DNA from: Microterricola pindariensis
GTDB lineage: Bacteria; Actinomycetota; Actinomycetes; Actinomycetales; Microbacteriaceae
Reading direction: 5' to 3'
Length of the DNA: 64,000 nt
Assembly: GCF_002936985.1 (NCBI RefSeq)
Contig: NZ_MPZN01000017.1
Span: 1-64,000 of the forward strand
Part shown: positions 8,162 to 17,343 of the stretch, piece after piece
Numbering within the stretch: the first letter of the stretch is position 1
Layout: the number at the start of each line of letters is the position of its first letter
The notes under the pieces: model-generated
Databases searched by the model: none
What the model was told of the DNA's origin: nothing
The model's input: only the letters and a program-made list of their open reading frames with translations
Position numbers and translations under genes: made by a program

Positions 8162-9603
8162 CGAGCGACCTCTTCCTCTTCTTCGGCTCTTGCCTCATGT
8201 TGAAGGTGTGTCCACGTCGCCCGGCGCCCGATCGCGCTGTCGAGAATGCCCTTCACGTAGACACAGTTCAAGAACATGTCGAAGCACAGCTCGGGGATCA
8301 GCAGCACGGCCAACAGCCGGGCGCGCCATCCGCCCTTCCACACAGTGACGACGCGCTCGAGCGTGAACACCGCGCCGATCCCCAGCCAGAACGGGAACCA
8401 CACCCAGGTGTCCAGCGACAGCGCCATGACGAGAAGGAGCGACAGGTAGCCGAACAGCGCGATGACGCCGTAGCCGATGCCCAGTTGCTGGGCCCAGTAC
8501 CGCACCGTTTGCGGCTTGACGCCGTAGGCCCCGAGGTTCTCCAGAGCGCCACGCTGCCACCGCAGCCGCTGGTTCCACAGGGTGCGCCACGTCGGCATCA
8601 GCTCGGTGACCACGGTGCACTCCGACGGCGAGGTGATCAACCCGCCGAGCGACTTCAACGCGATCGTCAGCTCGTTGTCTTCCGTCAGGGCCGCGGTGTC
8701 GTACACGTCGCCGCGGATGCCGGGCAGCGAGGTCCCTCGGCCGGATGCCACGGCCCGCAACCCGACGGCTCGGAACAGCGAGGCGGTGCCCGTCAGCACG
8801 AAGACCCGGCCGCGCCGGCGCTTCAGCTCCCGCGAGTACCGGATGTACTCGTTCCGTTGGAACTGTCCGATCAGTCCATGGCCCGGCTCCCCGTAGAACA
8901 GGCCGCCGACGGCCATCAGCGCGCGGTCGCTCGCGAATCGCGACGCCGCAGCGGCCAGGAAGCCGCCGTCGAGCTGCGTGTCGGCATCCATGATCATCAC
9001 GACATCGTTGTCGCCTTGATCGGGCAGGAGCACCGCCAGGGCCTGGTTCAGGGCGCCGGCCTTCTTGTGCGCGTTGCCGACGGACCGGAAGACCTCGACG
9101 CCGCGGGCGGCGGCGACGCGCTCCGTGCCGTCGGTGCAATTGTCGGCCACCACGATCACCCGGTCAGGGGGCGGCGACTGTGAGAACAACGAGTCCAGCG
9201 TGTCCGGGAGCGACGCCTCCTCGTTGTGCGCGGGGATCAAGACGGTGATGGTGATGGGGCCGGCGAAGACGCCCCGGGTGGCAGCCATGATGATCTTGGG
9301 CGCCAGCGGAGTCGACGTGCCGTCGGAGGAGCGCCGGTAGCGGGTGGCGATGCGCCGCTCGATGATCGCGATTCCCGCGGCCAGCAGCAGGGCCAACGCG
9401 ATGGCGGCGAACATGGCACTCTGGCTGGGCGCCTGCGTGTTGTAGAGCACGCTCCACAGTCCCAGGAGCAGGCCCGAAGAGCTTGTGGCGCCCTCGCCGC
9501 CCTCCACTCTGGCCGCCACGGCGAACCACAACAGGCCCGCGGCCACTGTGACCAGAGCGGCGATGCTGAGGCCGGCCCACCGGCTGAAGTTCCAGTTCTT
9601 CAC
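8158..9603 (-). CDS. membrane family-2 glycosyltransferase (polysaccharide synthase-like)
   Basis: A 481-aa GT2 enzyme. I choose GTG 9603 because GGAGGG lies 8 bases upstream; the longer frame to 9840 adds a Pro/Arg-rich, non-protein-like leader. It has two N-terminal membrane segments (about 10-30 and 63-82), then the catalytic domain: LIPAHNEE (122-129), a first Asp in ADNCTDG, DAD (206-208) for metal/UDP-sugar binding, TED (308-310) as catalytic base, and QRLRW (345-349) for the acceptor. Two or three C-terminal membrane helices follow. This order is that of processive synthases (cellulose, hyaluronan, poly-GlcNAc). The C terminus is Glu-rich. The sugar is unknown. It is followed by a coupled 71-aa membrane protein. 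Confidence 0.85.
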   Translation of the reverse strand: MKNWNFSRWAGLSIAALVTVAAGLLWFAVAARVEGGEGATSSSGLLLGLWSVLYNTQAPSQSAMFAAIALALLLAAGIAIIERRIATRYRRSSDGTSTPLAPKIIMAATRGVFAGPITITVLIPAHNEEASLPDTLDSLFSQSPPPDRVIVVADNCTDGTERVAAARGVEVFRSVGNAHKKAGALNQALAVLLPDQGDNDVVMIMDADTQLDGGFLAAAASRFASDRALMAVGGLFYGEPGHGLIGQFQRNEYIRYSRELKRRRGRVFVLTGTASLFRAVGLRAVASGRGTSLPGIRGDVYDTAALTEDNELTIALKSLGGLITSPSECTVVTELMPTWRTLWNQRLRWQRGALENLGAYGVKPQTVRYWAQQLGIGYGVIALFGYLSLLLVMALSLDTWVWFPFWLGIGAVFTLERVVTVWKGGWRARLLAVLLIPELCFDMFLNCVYVKGILDSAIGRRATWTHLQHEARAEEEEEVAR

Positions 9604-9932
9604 GTTTGGGGCCCTCCACGGCCCGTCGCACCGCTCGGTGAGCACCTCGCCGGAGTCGGCGATTCGCTGCGTGCACCTGATCGAGAAATTTGTCTTGCTC
9701 CCCTGCGACGGGATCCATGTGGCGCTCCCACTGTGCAGCCTAGCCGCCCCGCCGCGCCGCTCACAGTCCCAAGTTGACTCTGAGTACACCCCACCGGCAG
9801 GGGCGCGCCGCTCCGTTCCCTGGGCCCGAGTCATCCGCATCGCTCGGCCCTTCCGCGCGGCCCCCTTGTGCGCCGTCGGTGTGTCGCTGACGATGGATGA
9901 GTTCTCACGAACGCGACGAAGGAGACGACGCG
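9604..9932. other. divergent intergenic region
   Basis: About 330 bp between the divergent glycosyltransferase and YCII-like genes; it should hold both promoters. No gene or clear operator is seen. The AAGGAG at 9919-9924 is the ribosome site of the YCII-like gene. Confidence 0.4.
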
Positions 9933-10274
9933 ATGACGAAATACCTGATCTCGTTCCCGAGCGGTGCCATGGACTTTCCCGACGCAGAGCTGCAAGCGGT
10001 CTCGGATGCGACGCACGCCGTGGCCGAGGAGGCGAAGGCTGCCGGCGTCTGGGTGTTCGGCGGTGCGATCGACGAGAGCGCTCCGCCGGTCCTCGTGGAT
10101 GGGGACGGCACGGTGGCTGCGGGCACCTACCCTCAGACCGCGCAGCTCGACGGCGGCTTCTCGGTGCTGGAGCTGCCCTCCCGTGAGGCGGCCCTCGAGT
10201 GGGCCGCGAAGTTCGCGGCGTCCTGCCGATGCGCGCAGGAGGTGCGCGCCTTCCTCTACGACCCCGCCAGCTGA
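9933..10274 (+). CDS. YCII-related (DGPF-type) domain protein
   Basis: A 113-aa protein starting at ATG 9933 with AAGGAG eight bases upstream; the in-frame start at 9897 lacks such a site. It has the dimeric alpha+beta ferredoxin-like pattern of YCII/DGPF proteins: MTKYLISF at the start, a central GVWVFGGAI, and GGFSVLELPSREAALEWA. These proteins are often found beside sigma factors or as stress-linked enzymes of unknown reaction. Here it stands alone, with no sigma factor next to it. Function unknown. Confidence 0.65.
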   Translation: MTKYLISFPSGAMDFPDAELQAVSDATHAVAEEAKAAGVWVFGGAIDESAPPVLVDGDGTVAAGTYPQTAQLDGGFSVLELPSREAALEWAAKFAASCRCAQEVRAFLYDPAS

Positions 10275-10352
10275 CGGGCCCTCCCGCGCCCCGGGCGCGG
10301 CTGGGCCGATGCGCGAATCGCCCAAACGCGGGGGCGCCGATATGGTCGGCTG

Positions 10353-10811
10353 ATGGTCACCGTAGATTTAGCCCAGTCCATGCTGTGGTTTTGGGTCGCA
10401 TACATCGTCGTCACAACCGTCGGAATCGGGCACACCGTCTTCAATTGGAAGGCCCTCGGGATGACCGATGAGGGCGTCACCGTCACCTCGGTGTACGACA
10501 TCTCGTCGTACCGGGCCACGCTGCCGTGGCATCCGCTCTACAACATCCTCTTGTTCCCGCCCGCTGCGCTGGCCTACTTCGCGATCGTGCGGCCGGATGA
10601 CGTCTGGGCTCACGCCTGGGTCATGGCCGTGACCTGGGCGGTGGTCGCCATCGTCGTCGACGTGATCGGGTGGGTGCTCATCCGGCACCCGTGGAGCATG
10701 ACCTGGCACGGCATGTATGTGGCGTACCAGCCGTGGCTGAGCCTGATCTACGCCGCCATCTTCGCCGCCCCGCTGATCGCCGCGGTATTGATCGCCGCGC
10801 TGCTCGCGTAA
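10353..10811 (+). CDS. four-helix integral membrane protein, unknown function
   Basis: A 152-aa protein with four hydrophobic segments, near residues 8-30, 64-80, 90-112 and 125-150. I recognise no conserved family motif. The start ATG at 10353 has no strong ribosome site. It stands between two unrelated small genes, so context gives no clue. Confidence 0.6.
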   Translation: MVTVDLAQSMLWFWVAYIVVTTVGIGHTVFNWKALGMTDEGVTVTSVYDISSYRATLPWHPLYNILLFPPAALAYFAIVRPDDVWAHAWVMAVTWAVVAIVVDVIGWVLIRHPWSMTWHGMYVAYQPWLSLIYAAIFAAPLIAAVLIAALLA

Positions 10812-10821
10812 CGGGCCCGGC

Positions 10822-11316
10822 TCAGCGCTTCTTGCCCCCGACGCCCGGCACGGACGTGACTTGCCTCATCCACTCCGCGGTCTGGCGCTCGTCGATGTCG
10901 GCCGCCGAGGCGAGCTCCACGCCTCGCGTCGACTTGCCCATGCCCACCGGTGTAACCGGGGGCACCGGGTCGAGCGCCGTGCCGTTCACGAACATGAGCT
11001 TGACGTGGCCGGCGAAGCCGCCAACGCAGAAGCACCAGCCGTCGCCGACGCCGTAGTACGACATGCCCCACTTCACGGAGCGTTGGAGCCCCGGCAGCGT
11101 CTGGGCCGCCAGCGCATCAATCGCCTCGGCGATGCCGCGCTGCGGCTGCGGCAGGCTGGCAATGTAGGCGAAGACCGGTTTGTCGCCGACCGCGGCCTTC
11201 GCCGGGCTGGCCCTGCCGGTCATCGCCTCCGGCAGCGTCCAGGAGCCGTCGGCCTGTGGCTGAGCACCGGGGCCGGATGCTGGACTGCGCGGTTGCTGAT
11301 CTCCCTGCTCGCTCAT
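10822..11316 (-). CDS. DUF1801-domain protein (YdhG-like)
   Basis: A 164-aa protein with a DUF1801-like core: an N-terminal helix (PVFAYIASLPQPQRGIAEAI), then LQRSVKWGMSYYGVGDGW, a beta strand CFCVGGFAGHVKLMF, and VGMGKSTRGVEL. Bacterial members include YdhG/Fra-type proteins thought to bind iron, and many members of unknown role. The first 40 residues are a Pro/Gln/Gly-rich extension. The gene stands convergent with the membrane protein gene before it. Family assignment is fairly safe; function is not. Confidence 0.7.
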   Translation of the reverse strand: MSEQGDQQPRSPASGPGAQPQADGSWTLPEAMTGRASPAKAAVGDKPVFAYIASLPQPQRGIAEAIDALAAQTLPGLQRSVKWGMSYYGVGDGWCFCVGGFAGHVKLMFVNGTALDPVPPVTPVGMGKSTRGVELASAADIDERQTAEWMRQVTSVPGVGGKKR

Positions 11317-11456
11317 GCCAGCACTTTACGCTCACCGGCGCGTGCGGGCAGCCGAAGCTCCGAGTCTGGTTGCGCCGCCGGCGGGCCTTGGCATCCCCGC
11401 CGTCGGCGAGGATCATTGCCGGTATCGACAGGCGACAGTGCTCGGAGGCGCACGAC

Positions 11457-12023
11457 ATGGAGAGATCCGACGGATGGCTGTCGGACGCTGACTTCGAGCG
11501 GAGGCCAGACCGGATCGACCCGGAGAAGGACAGCTTCTCCGTGGACGAAGCGCCCATCCTGGCGGACCTCCGCGCTGCGGGCTTCGAGTTCGACTCCGTC
11601 GACGCACTGCGGGAATCGGGAACGCGCTCTGTGGATGCCATCCCCGTCCTCTTCGGCTGGCTGCCCCGGATCGAGAACTCCCGAGTGAAGATGAGCGTCG
11701 TGCGCGCGCTCTCCGTCCCGTGGGCACGACCCGCGGCGAACAGGGCGTTGGTGGCCGAGTTCATTCGAGACGCGCCGCGTGACCCCTTCGCCGGTTGGCT
11801 GATCGGCAGCGCACTCTCGGTGACTGCCGACTCCTCTATCGCGGAGCAGCTCATCGAGCTCCTCGGCACCCCGCGATACGGGATGGCCCGACAAATGCTC
11901 CCCTACGCCCTGGCCACGGTCAAAGCGGCCGGCATCCGCGATCGAATCGAACCGTACCTCGAGCACCCCAATTCGCTGGTCCGCCGCCTGGCGAAGAAGG
12001 CGCTGCTGAAGCTCCCCGCCTGA
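11457..12023 (+). CDS. HEAT-like repeat protein, unknown function
   Basis: A 188-aa protein from ATG 11457, with GGAGG nine bases upstream; the frame extends further but without protein-like composition. Two or three degenerate helical repeats are visible (DAIPVLFGWLPRIENSRVKMSVVRALS ... RMLPYALATVKAAGIRDRIEPYLEH in outline), ending in VRRLAKKALLKLPA, typical of HEAT/ARM-type scaffolds. The N-terminal part is acidic (DRIDPEKDSFSVDEAPIL). It is probably a protein-protein interaction module. The neighbours give no pathway. Confidence 0.6.
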   Translation: MERSDGWLSDADFERRPDRIDPEKDSFSVDEAPILADLRAAGFEFDSVDALRESGTRSVDAIPVLFGWLPRIENSRVKMSVVRALSVPWARPAANRALVAEFIRDAPRDPFAGWLIGSALSVTADSSIAEQLIELLGTPRYGMARQMLPYALATVKAAGIRDRIEPYLEHPNSLVRRLAKKALLKLPA

Positions 12024-12259
12024 CCTCGACATGGCGCCAGACGCACACGTTCGGGCGGGGCGACGCGATCACCCGAAGATGCCTCGGGTGATTTTCCTCC
12101 ACGGCTGCTAGATAGGAGCCGACTTGTTCTCCCGCAGACGCTCTTCTCCGGCGTGTTGGTCCCACGAGATATAGTCAGGCGGGACGGCGAGAGTTCATCC
12201 TGAATATTGTCCGGCGACGGTTCTAGGCAAGTTAGCTGTTCAATGACGAAGGACAAAGA

Positions 12260-13417
12260 ATGACGGATGAAATTCAGTTTGAAGAGACGTTCCGCGAGAA
12301 GTTTCAGGAGCAGGCGGAAGCTATGGGCCGCTTCAATCTCGCAATTTTCGGCAAGACTGGTGTCGGAAAGTCCACTCTCGTCAACGCAGTGTTTGGCGAA
12401 GAAGTAGCACCTACGGGTATCGGCGAACCCGTCACCATGAACAATCACCTCTACCTCCACAAGTCCGGTTTCATGGGGCTGGTCGATACTCGAGGCCTCG
12501 AGATTGGCAAGGACACCGATGAGCTCATTGAGGAGCTCAGTTCTTACGTCAAGGAAATGCGCAATGGACGCGAATCTGAGCATGTCCACGTCGCTTGGTA
12601 CTGTGTGCGGGCCACGGACCGCCGGTTCGAAGACACCGAGGCCGAGTTCGTTCGGCGTCTCCACAAGCTTGGGCTGCCGGTTCTTCTCGTCTTGACCCAA
12701 GTCACGTCGAGGAACGGGGAGTATCACCACGACGCTGTCGAACTCGCAGCACACATCTCAGGGTTGGGCCTGCCCATCGCGGGCGGGCAACCAATATTGG
12801 TGATGGCGGATGGGGACGAATTTACCGGGCAGGTGGAGCATGGGTTAAAGACGCTGCTCGATGCCACCTTTCGCGTTGTCCCCGAAGGCGTTGCCGCGGC
12901 CCTTGCTGCGGCCCAGAAAGTTGACATGGCGCGAAAGCGCAAAGACGCTCATTCCGCAGTTCAAGCCGCCGCGGTCTCGGCTTTAGCAGTGGGAGTTGTG
13001 CCCATTCCCTTAGCGGATGCTGCACTGCTGGTTCCGATTCAGCTGGCCATGATGGCACGAGTCGCTGCGATTTACGGATTGAAACTTGATACGGCCGCCA
13101 TTGCTTCTACGGCAATCACAACAGTGCTGGTTGCCGGTGGGAAGAGCGCCGTTGTCGGTCTCACAAAGCTGGTTCCTGGAGCGGGCACAATCGTTGGCGG
13201 AGCGATTTCTGCTGGCGTGGCAAGTACTCTCACTCTCGCAACGGGGTTTGCTTGGGCGGCGGTCTGCCAAGAGCTCACGCTTGGCAGGTTGAGAGGCGTC
13301 GGTGGTGCCATCGATAGCACGCTCATTCACGAGCTTTTCAAAGTTCAGTACGCCGCATGGTTCGAGAACGCCAACAACCGGGTGGATGCCCGCGGTTCGA
13401 GTTCGACACCAGAATGA
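12260..13417 (+). CDS. P-loop GTPase with C-terminal DUF697-like hydrophobic domain
   Basis: A 385-aa protein. The Walker A GKTGVGKST is at 31-39, and switch II/Walker B is VDTRG at 75-79. The usual NKxD/TKxD base-specificity loop reads VLTQV at 144-148, with no following Asp, so guanine specificity is not certain. Residues about 210-345 are Ala/Val-rich amphipathic helices (VVPIPLADAALLVPIQLAMM, LVPGAGTIVGGAISAG) matching the DUF697 region of Era/YcjF-like GTPases, probably membrane-associated. The ATG has AAGGA upstream. DUF697 GTPases are seen both in stress and in phage-defence contexts; this one has a convergent GIY-YIG protein downstream, but no operon links them. Confidence 0.78.
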   Translation: MTDEIQFEETFREKFQEQAEAMGRFNLAIFGKTGVGKSTLVNAVFGEEVAPTGIGEPVTMNNHLYLHKSGFMGLVDTRGLEIGKDTDELIEELSSYVKEMRNGRESEHVHVAWYCVRATDRRFEDTEAEFVRRLHKLGLPVLLVLTQVTSRNGEYHHDAVELAAHISGLGLPIAGGQPILVMADGDEFTGQVEHGLKTLLDATFRVVPEGVAAALAAAQKVDMARKRKDAHSAVQAAAVSALAVGVVPIPLADAALLVPIQLAMMARVAAIYGLKLDTAAIASTAITTVLVAGGKSAVVGLTKLVPGAGTIVGGAISAGVASTLTLATGFAWAAVCQELTLGRLRGVGGAIDSTLIHELFKVQYAAWFENANNRVDARGSSSTPE

Positions 13418-13532
13418 TGGATGCCGGCGCACTGGCGGCATGAACGCCACGCTCAGCCAAACCGGCAGCGGTCCCGAGTCAACGATGGCGTCCCGGTGGA
13501 GGGTCCCCTCACGACTCAAAGTCGCGCAACTC

Positions 13533-14360
13533 TTAGTTCCTGTTGTGGCCTAGCGACCTGGAGAGGAGGACTCCCTTCCAATAGGTTTCGCGGTCGATGA
13601 CGTGCTGGTCGTCGGTTCGCATCGACCAAAACTCCAGGAGAGCGAACCGCATCGTGTCGCGGAAGTACTCCTCGCCCTTCGCTGCGAGGTGGGCCCTCAG
13701 CCCGACGTTGTCACCATGGAGCGTGAGGGCGTACTGGGACCATCGTTGCCAGATCCCTGTATCGCCATAGGCCGAGCCGACGTAGGGCTCGCCCGTTGCC
13801 TCGTCGTGGATGACGTAGACGCCCTTCATATGCTCCAAGGCGATCCGCCAGTCAGGTCGCCCCTGCTTCACTATCGCTTGGATCTCGGCTAGGGAGTGAT
13901 TGATGCGGTCGTGCCCCGGGAACGGGTCACCGTCGAATGGCTCCTCAGCAATCATTGAGACAGTCATGTCGCTGAGACACGCTTCCATGTTCCGGCGACG
14001 GTTTCGACCCGCGAGTGCCAAGCGCACGTACAGCCTCTTGATAAACGGACCCATGAGGTCCTCGCGAAGAACGACGTCGTAGGAGTGTTGCCTGGGCTCA
14101 GGGCGGCGTCCCACGACTTCCCAAATCCCACCGAACAGCCAGAGTGTCGGGTCACTTCGATCCTGCGCGAGCGAGAAGATGAACTGTCGGTTGAAGTCGT
14201 CGTTGACATTGCGCCACGAATTCCAGCGTCGCCACTGATCAGGATCGTTCGCGAGGACGTCGATCGGAAATGCCTCACCGTTGTAGACCGCGCAGTGGAG
14301 CTTGCACTGGGTCGGGTCCAACTCTGGCGGTAACAGCGGTGCGAGCAAGATCGGATCCAT
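13533..14360 (-). CDS. GIY-YIG nuclease-fold protein
   Basis: A 275-aa protein. The first ~175 residues are an uncharacterised domain with conserved aromatic residues (WRRWNSWRNVNDD; LWLFGGIWEVVGR). The C-terminal ~95 residues are a GIY-YIG domain: GVYVIHDEATGEPYVGSAYG with GVY at 180-182 and YVG at 193-195, Arg206 in WQRW, and a late Glu in VIDRETYWK. This arrangement occurs in predicted single-domain endonucleases of restriction or defence type. It is convergent with the GTPase gene. Target unknown. Confidence 0.75.
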   Translation of the reverse strand: MDPILLAPLLPPELDPTQCKLHCAVYNGEAFPIDVLANDPDQWRRWNSWRNVNDDFNRQFIFSLAQDRSDPTLWLFGGIWEVVGRRPEPRQHSYDVVLREDLMGPFIKRLYVRLALAGRNRRRNMEACLSDMTVSMIAEEPFDGDPFPGHDRINHSLAEIQAIVKQGRPDWRIALEHMKGVYVIHDEATGEPYVGSAYGDTGIWQRWSQYALTLHGDNVGLRAHLAAKGEEYFRDTMRFALLEFWSMRTDDQHVIDRETYWKGVLLSRSLGHNRN

Positions 14361-14580
14361 ACTGAGAGGCTAGTGCTGCCAGGCCCATGGACACGTGAGC
14401 CTGGACTCCGCTTGACGGCCAGCCCATCGACGCTAGGACCTTCGACCGCTTCTTTCCCTAGAACGAAAGCGGCACGAATCCTGGACGGTTCAGAGAGCCT
14501 GAAAGTCGCTAACAAGGCGCTTGAGTCAGCGTCCGATGAGCAACTGAGTCACCGTGAGGATTTTCAGCCCGGAAATTGCC

Positions 14581-14711
14581 GGGAAACGCAAGATCGCCCT
14601 CGAGTGTCCTCGAGGGCGATTCTGTTTGGGCGGTTTCGCGAAACCCGTCAGCGCGCGGATCGTTGACCACCACGAAACGTCTTTTCCTGCGTGCGCTGCA
14701 AGATTTTCCTC
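14581..14711 (-). repeat. structured intergenic repeat, copy 1 (terminator-like hairpin plus conserved tail)
   Basis: In the 406-bp gap 14361-14766. It holds a perfect 12-bp inverted repeat (ATCGCCCTCGAG 14593-14604, loop TGTC, CTCGAGGGCGAT 14609-14620), then the palindrome GGTTTCGCGAAACC, a GCGCGGATCG box and two TTTTCCT boxes. Copy 2 at 17344-17513 has the same order with a different but still paired stem, and the tRNA-Pro trailer (29061-29154) carries the stem part. On the minus strand the stem is followed by a T-rich tract. The rest of the gap holds nothing recognisable apart from the pdxY leader. Confidence 0.6.
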
Positions 14712-14766
14712 GCCCGTGCTGCGTGTGCGTCCTCGGGTGTCGATCATCTGTCGGAAGATTGATGTC

Positions 14767-15618
14767 GTGAAGATTCTCTCGATTCAGTCCGCCGTCGCCC
14801 ATGGCCACGTTGGCAACTCAGCGGCGGTGTTCCCCCTCCAGCGCATCGGAGTCGAGGTGCTGCCGGTCAACACGGTGAACTTCTCCAATCACACGGGGTA
14901 TGGCGCGTGGCGCGGATCCCTCATCGCGCCGGAGGATGTGCACGACGTGATCCTCGGCATCGAAGAACGCGGCGTGCTCCCCCAGATCGACGTCGTGCTC
15001 TCGGGCTACCAGGGCGGCACCGGGATCGGCGACGTCATCGTGGATGCGGTGCGGCGGGTGAAGGCGGCGAACCCCTCGGCCATCTACGCGTGTGACCCGG
15101 TGATGGGCAACGCGAAGTCCGGCTGCTTCGTGGCTCCCGAGATCCCCGTCCTGCTGCGGGATCGCGTGGTTCCCGTGGCCGACATCATCACTCCGAACCA
15201 GTTCGAGCTGGGATTCCTCACCGGCACCGAGCCGACGACGGTGGAGTCAACGCTCGACTCCGTCGACCTCGCCCGGGCGATGGGGCCGGGCACCGTTCTC
15301 GTGACAAGCGTGGAGCGCCCCGACCGCGAGCCCGGCACCATCGAGATGCTCGCGGTGGATGCCGCGGGCGCGTGGATCGTGCAGACTCCGCATCTTCCTT
15401 TCAAGGCGAACGGCTCGGGTGACGTCACCGCGGCGCTCTTCTCGGCGCACTACCGCGCGACAGGCGACGCCGCTGTGGCGCTGGAACGGACCGCGTCCAG
15501 CGTGTTCGACCTCATTGAGCTGACGCATCAATCGGGAGAGCGAGAACTGCAGCTCGTGCAAGCGCAGGACTTCTACGCTCATCCGCGGATGCAGTTCACC
15601 GCCCAGCGCGTGCGCTAG
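14767..15618 (+). CDS. pdxY: pyridoxal kinase (PdxY/PdxK-like)
   Basis: A 283-aa ribokinase-fold kinase that phosphorylates pyridoxal to PLP. It has the N-terminal ILSIQSAVAHGHVGNSAAVFP typical of PdxY/PdxK, LSGYQGGTGIGDVI, the CDPVMGN motif, ITPNQFELGFLTG, and the anion-hole/catalytic ANGSGDVTAALF near residue 220. I start it at GTG 14767, where homology begins (VKILSIQS) with GGAAG upstream; the track-length frame running back into the repeat element is not protein-like. It stands alone downstream of structured repeat copy 1, which could act in its leader if transcribed through. Confidence 0.88.
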   Translation: MKILSIQSAVAHGHVGNSAAVFPLQRIGVEVLPVNTVNFSNHTGYGAWRGSLIAPEDVHDVILGIEERGVLPQIDVVLSGYQGGTGIGDVIVDAVRRVKAANPSAIYACDPVMGNAKSGCFVAPEIPVLLRDRVVPVADIITPNQFELGFLTGTEPTTVESTLDSVDLARAMGPGTVLVTSVERPDREPGTIEMLAVDAAGAWIVQTPHLPFKANGSGDVTAALFSAHYRATGDAAVALERTASSVFDLIELTHQSGERELQLVQAQDFYAHPRMQFTAQRVR

Positions 15619-15646
15619 GGAATCAGATCTTTCCTTGGGTTGGGCA

Positions 15647-16303
15647 CTAGCTCTCTGAGGGCACCATCGGCAGTTCGGGTCCGTAGTTCCACGACAGGAT
15701 GGCCGGCTGCTCACGGTAGTAGCTGAGCACGGAGACCGATCCGGCGTCCAGGGTGATTTGCGCACCGAATCGAGGGGCCAACCTCAGGTACACGGCGGTC
15801 AGAATACGCAGGAAATGGCCGTGTGCGACCAGGGCGACATCTCCCTCCTCCATCGCGGGCAGCACGCGCGTGAGCACTCGCGATGCGCGGGCGGCGACCT
15901 CCTCGACTGTCTCACCAGGAGTGTCGCCACGAATCACGCCGTGGGTGAACGCGCTCCAGTTGTAGCCGAGCTCGCTGCGGATATCGCGCGTCGTGCGGCC
16001 CTCGTACCCGCCGTAGTCCCACTCAACGAGAAACGGGTCGACCTCGGCATCCAGGCCCGCGAGCTCAGCAGTGTGCCGCGCGCGCTGCAGCGGCGAGGTC
16101 AGCACGAGCGAGAAATCGTATCCGGCTACGAGCCGGCCCGCGCCGCGGGCAAGGTCCTCTCCCCGGGCCGTGAGCGGAACATCCGTGAGTCCGGTGTGTT
16201 TCCCCTGTTTCGACCACTCCGTCTCCCCGTGGCGCAAGAGAATCAGCTTCCCTGTCGGGTTGTCCGGAGCAGGATGGTTGGGCAGCGGATCGATCATGGA
16301 CAT
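15647..16303 (-). CDS. histidine phosphatase superfamily (phosphoglycerate mutase-like)
   Basis: A 218-aa branch-1 histidine phosphatase. LLRHGETEW (RHGE at 24-27) carries the phosphorylated His, followed by GLTDVPLTARGEDLA, LTSPLQRARHTAEL, an acidic loop (LVEWDYGGYEG) and the second catalytic His in ALVAHGHFLRIL. The set matches the SixA/GpmB/acid phosphatase group. The start at ATG 16303 is where homology begins; ATG 16297 is also possible. Substrate unknown. It is convergent with pdxY (28 bp apart). Confidence 0.83.
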   Translation of the reverse strand: MSMIDPLPNHPAPDNPTGKLILLRHGETEWSKQGKHTGLTDVPLTARGEDLARGAGRLVAGYDFSLVLTSPLQRARHTAELAGLDAEVDPFLVEWDYGGYEGRTTRDIRSELGYNWSAFTHGVIRGDTPGETVEEVAARASRVLTRVLPAMEEGDVALVAHGHFLRILTAVYLRLAPRFGAQITLDAGSVSVLSYYREQPAILSWNYGPELPMVPSES

Positions 16304-16724
16304 ACGGCAACAGTAATATCGTGCCCCGGATTCCAGCCGAGAGATGGGACTGTCCGTTTCCAAGGAGAACAAGATTGGGCCGCTGCCACACATCTCCCAT
16401 GGGGATGGCTGGTTCTTGCCGCGGGTAGGTGCGTCTAGTCGGCCAATCGGTCCGATCCGAAAATCAATCACAAGGACTCGCGGCGCCAGTCATGTCGAGG
16501 CGAAGCCGGTGTCAGAACCCTTGTAGATCAGTGCAGAGACTGATGCCGGTTAGCCTCCGACATCCCACGGACCGACCGCTGATGCGTTGCTACTCGCGTT
16601 CACGGGTTCTCTCGCCCGAACGCGAGTCGCAATGACGGGTACGCTCATTGAGGCGCATTGCATTTCACGTGCCGTTCGGCGGGCAATGTCCCGTCGCGCT
16701 CAGCTCGAACGAGAAGGAAACACC
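16304..16724. other. intergenic region, no supported gene
   Basis: About 420 bp between the divergent phosphatase and AHSA1 genes; it should carry both promoters. No conserved coding or structured element was found. An ArsR-type regulator that often precedes AHSA1 genes was looked for and not seen. Confidence 0.4.
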
Positions 16725-17186
16725 GTGTCTGATCACGCAAGAGTCAAAGGCCACATCGTGACCCGCACCGTGCACATCGAGGCCTCGCGCGCGCAGGTCT
16801 GGAAGGCGCTGACTGACCCCGAGGTGATGGCCAAATGGTTCGGAGACAGTGTGGAGTTCGCCTCGCTCGAGCCTGGTGCTACTGGCAGCATTGACTGGGA
16901 CGGCTACGGCAGCTTCCCGATCGAAATCACCGAAGTGGCGCCCGACGCCTCGTTCGGCTTCCGTTGGTCGGGAATCCCCGCCGAAAAGCTCGACGAGTAC
17001 TCGACGCATGTACGCTTCACCATCTCTGATGCTGGCACCGGGACGGATGTCACGGTGATCGAATCGGGCTTCGACACACTCCCCGGCGGTACCCGCTACC
17101 GTCGCGAACGTCTTGACCAGAACCGAGAGGGCTGGGACGTCGAACTCGACGAGCTGGTGCTCCTACTCGAGGGTGTCACCCAGTAG
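16725..17186 (+). CDS. SRPBCC / AHSA1-type (START-fold) protein
   Basis: A 153-aa protein from GTG 16725 with AAGGA upstream. It follows the AHSA1 pattern: VTRTVHIEASRAQVWKALTDPEVMAKWFGD at the start, a central GSIDWDGYGSFPIEITEV, FGFRWSG, and a C-terminal helix GWDVELDELVLLLE. These small helix-grip proteins bind hydrophobic ligands or help Hsp90-like chaperones. Substrate and role unknown. It is the last non-island gene before the structured repeat copy 2. Confidence 0.78.
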   Translation: MSDHARVKGHIVTRTVHIEASRAQVWKALTDPEVMAKWFGDSVEFASLEPGATGSIDWDGYGSFPIEITEVAPDASFGFRWSGIPAEKLDEYSTHVRFTISDAGTGTDVTVIESGFDTLPGGTRYRRERLDQNREGWDVELDELVLLLEGVTQ

Positions 17187-17343
17187 TTCACGATGGGTGG
17201 ATCGATCGACGAGTTGGCCCCAACCCTGCTCAGTCGATACGCAGCGAAGATACCGATGCGCCTGAAGGTCGTTGACGAGCAGGAAGTCGCTCGGCTTCAC
17301 GGCGCAGAACACGACGCTGAGCTCCAATACCCACGAAACCGTC

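Noticed and set aside
8083-9183. Long plus-strand frame opposite the glycosyltransferase
   Set aside because: Arg/Gln/Gly-rich antisense shadow; the minus strand has full GT2 motifs.
14526-14747. Small minus-strand ORF in repeat copy 1, with a similar ORF in copy 2 (17297-17605)
   Set aside because: They share an ENLAA..GK..SW..IRA.TG pattern, but the DNA structure (stems) is what is conserved and frames differ after the stem; treated as a repeat element, not a protein.
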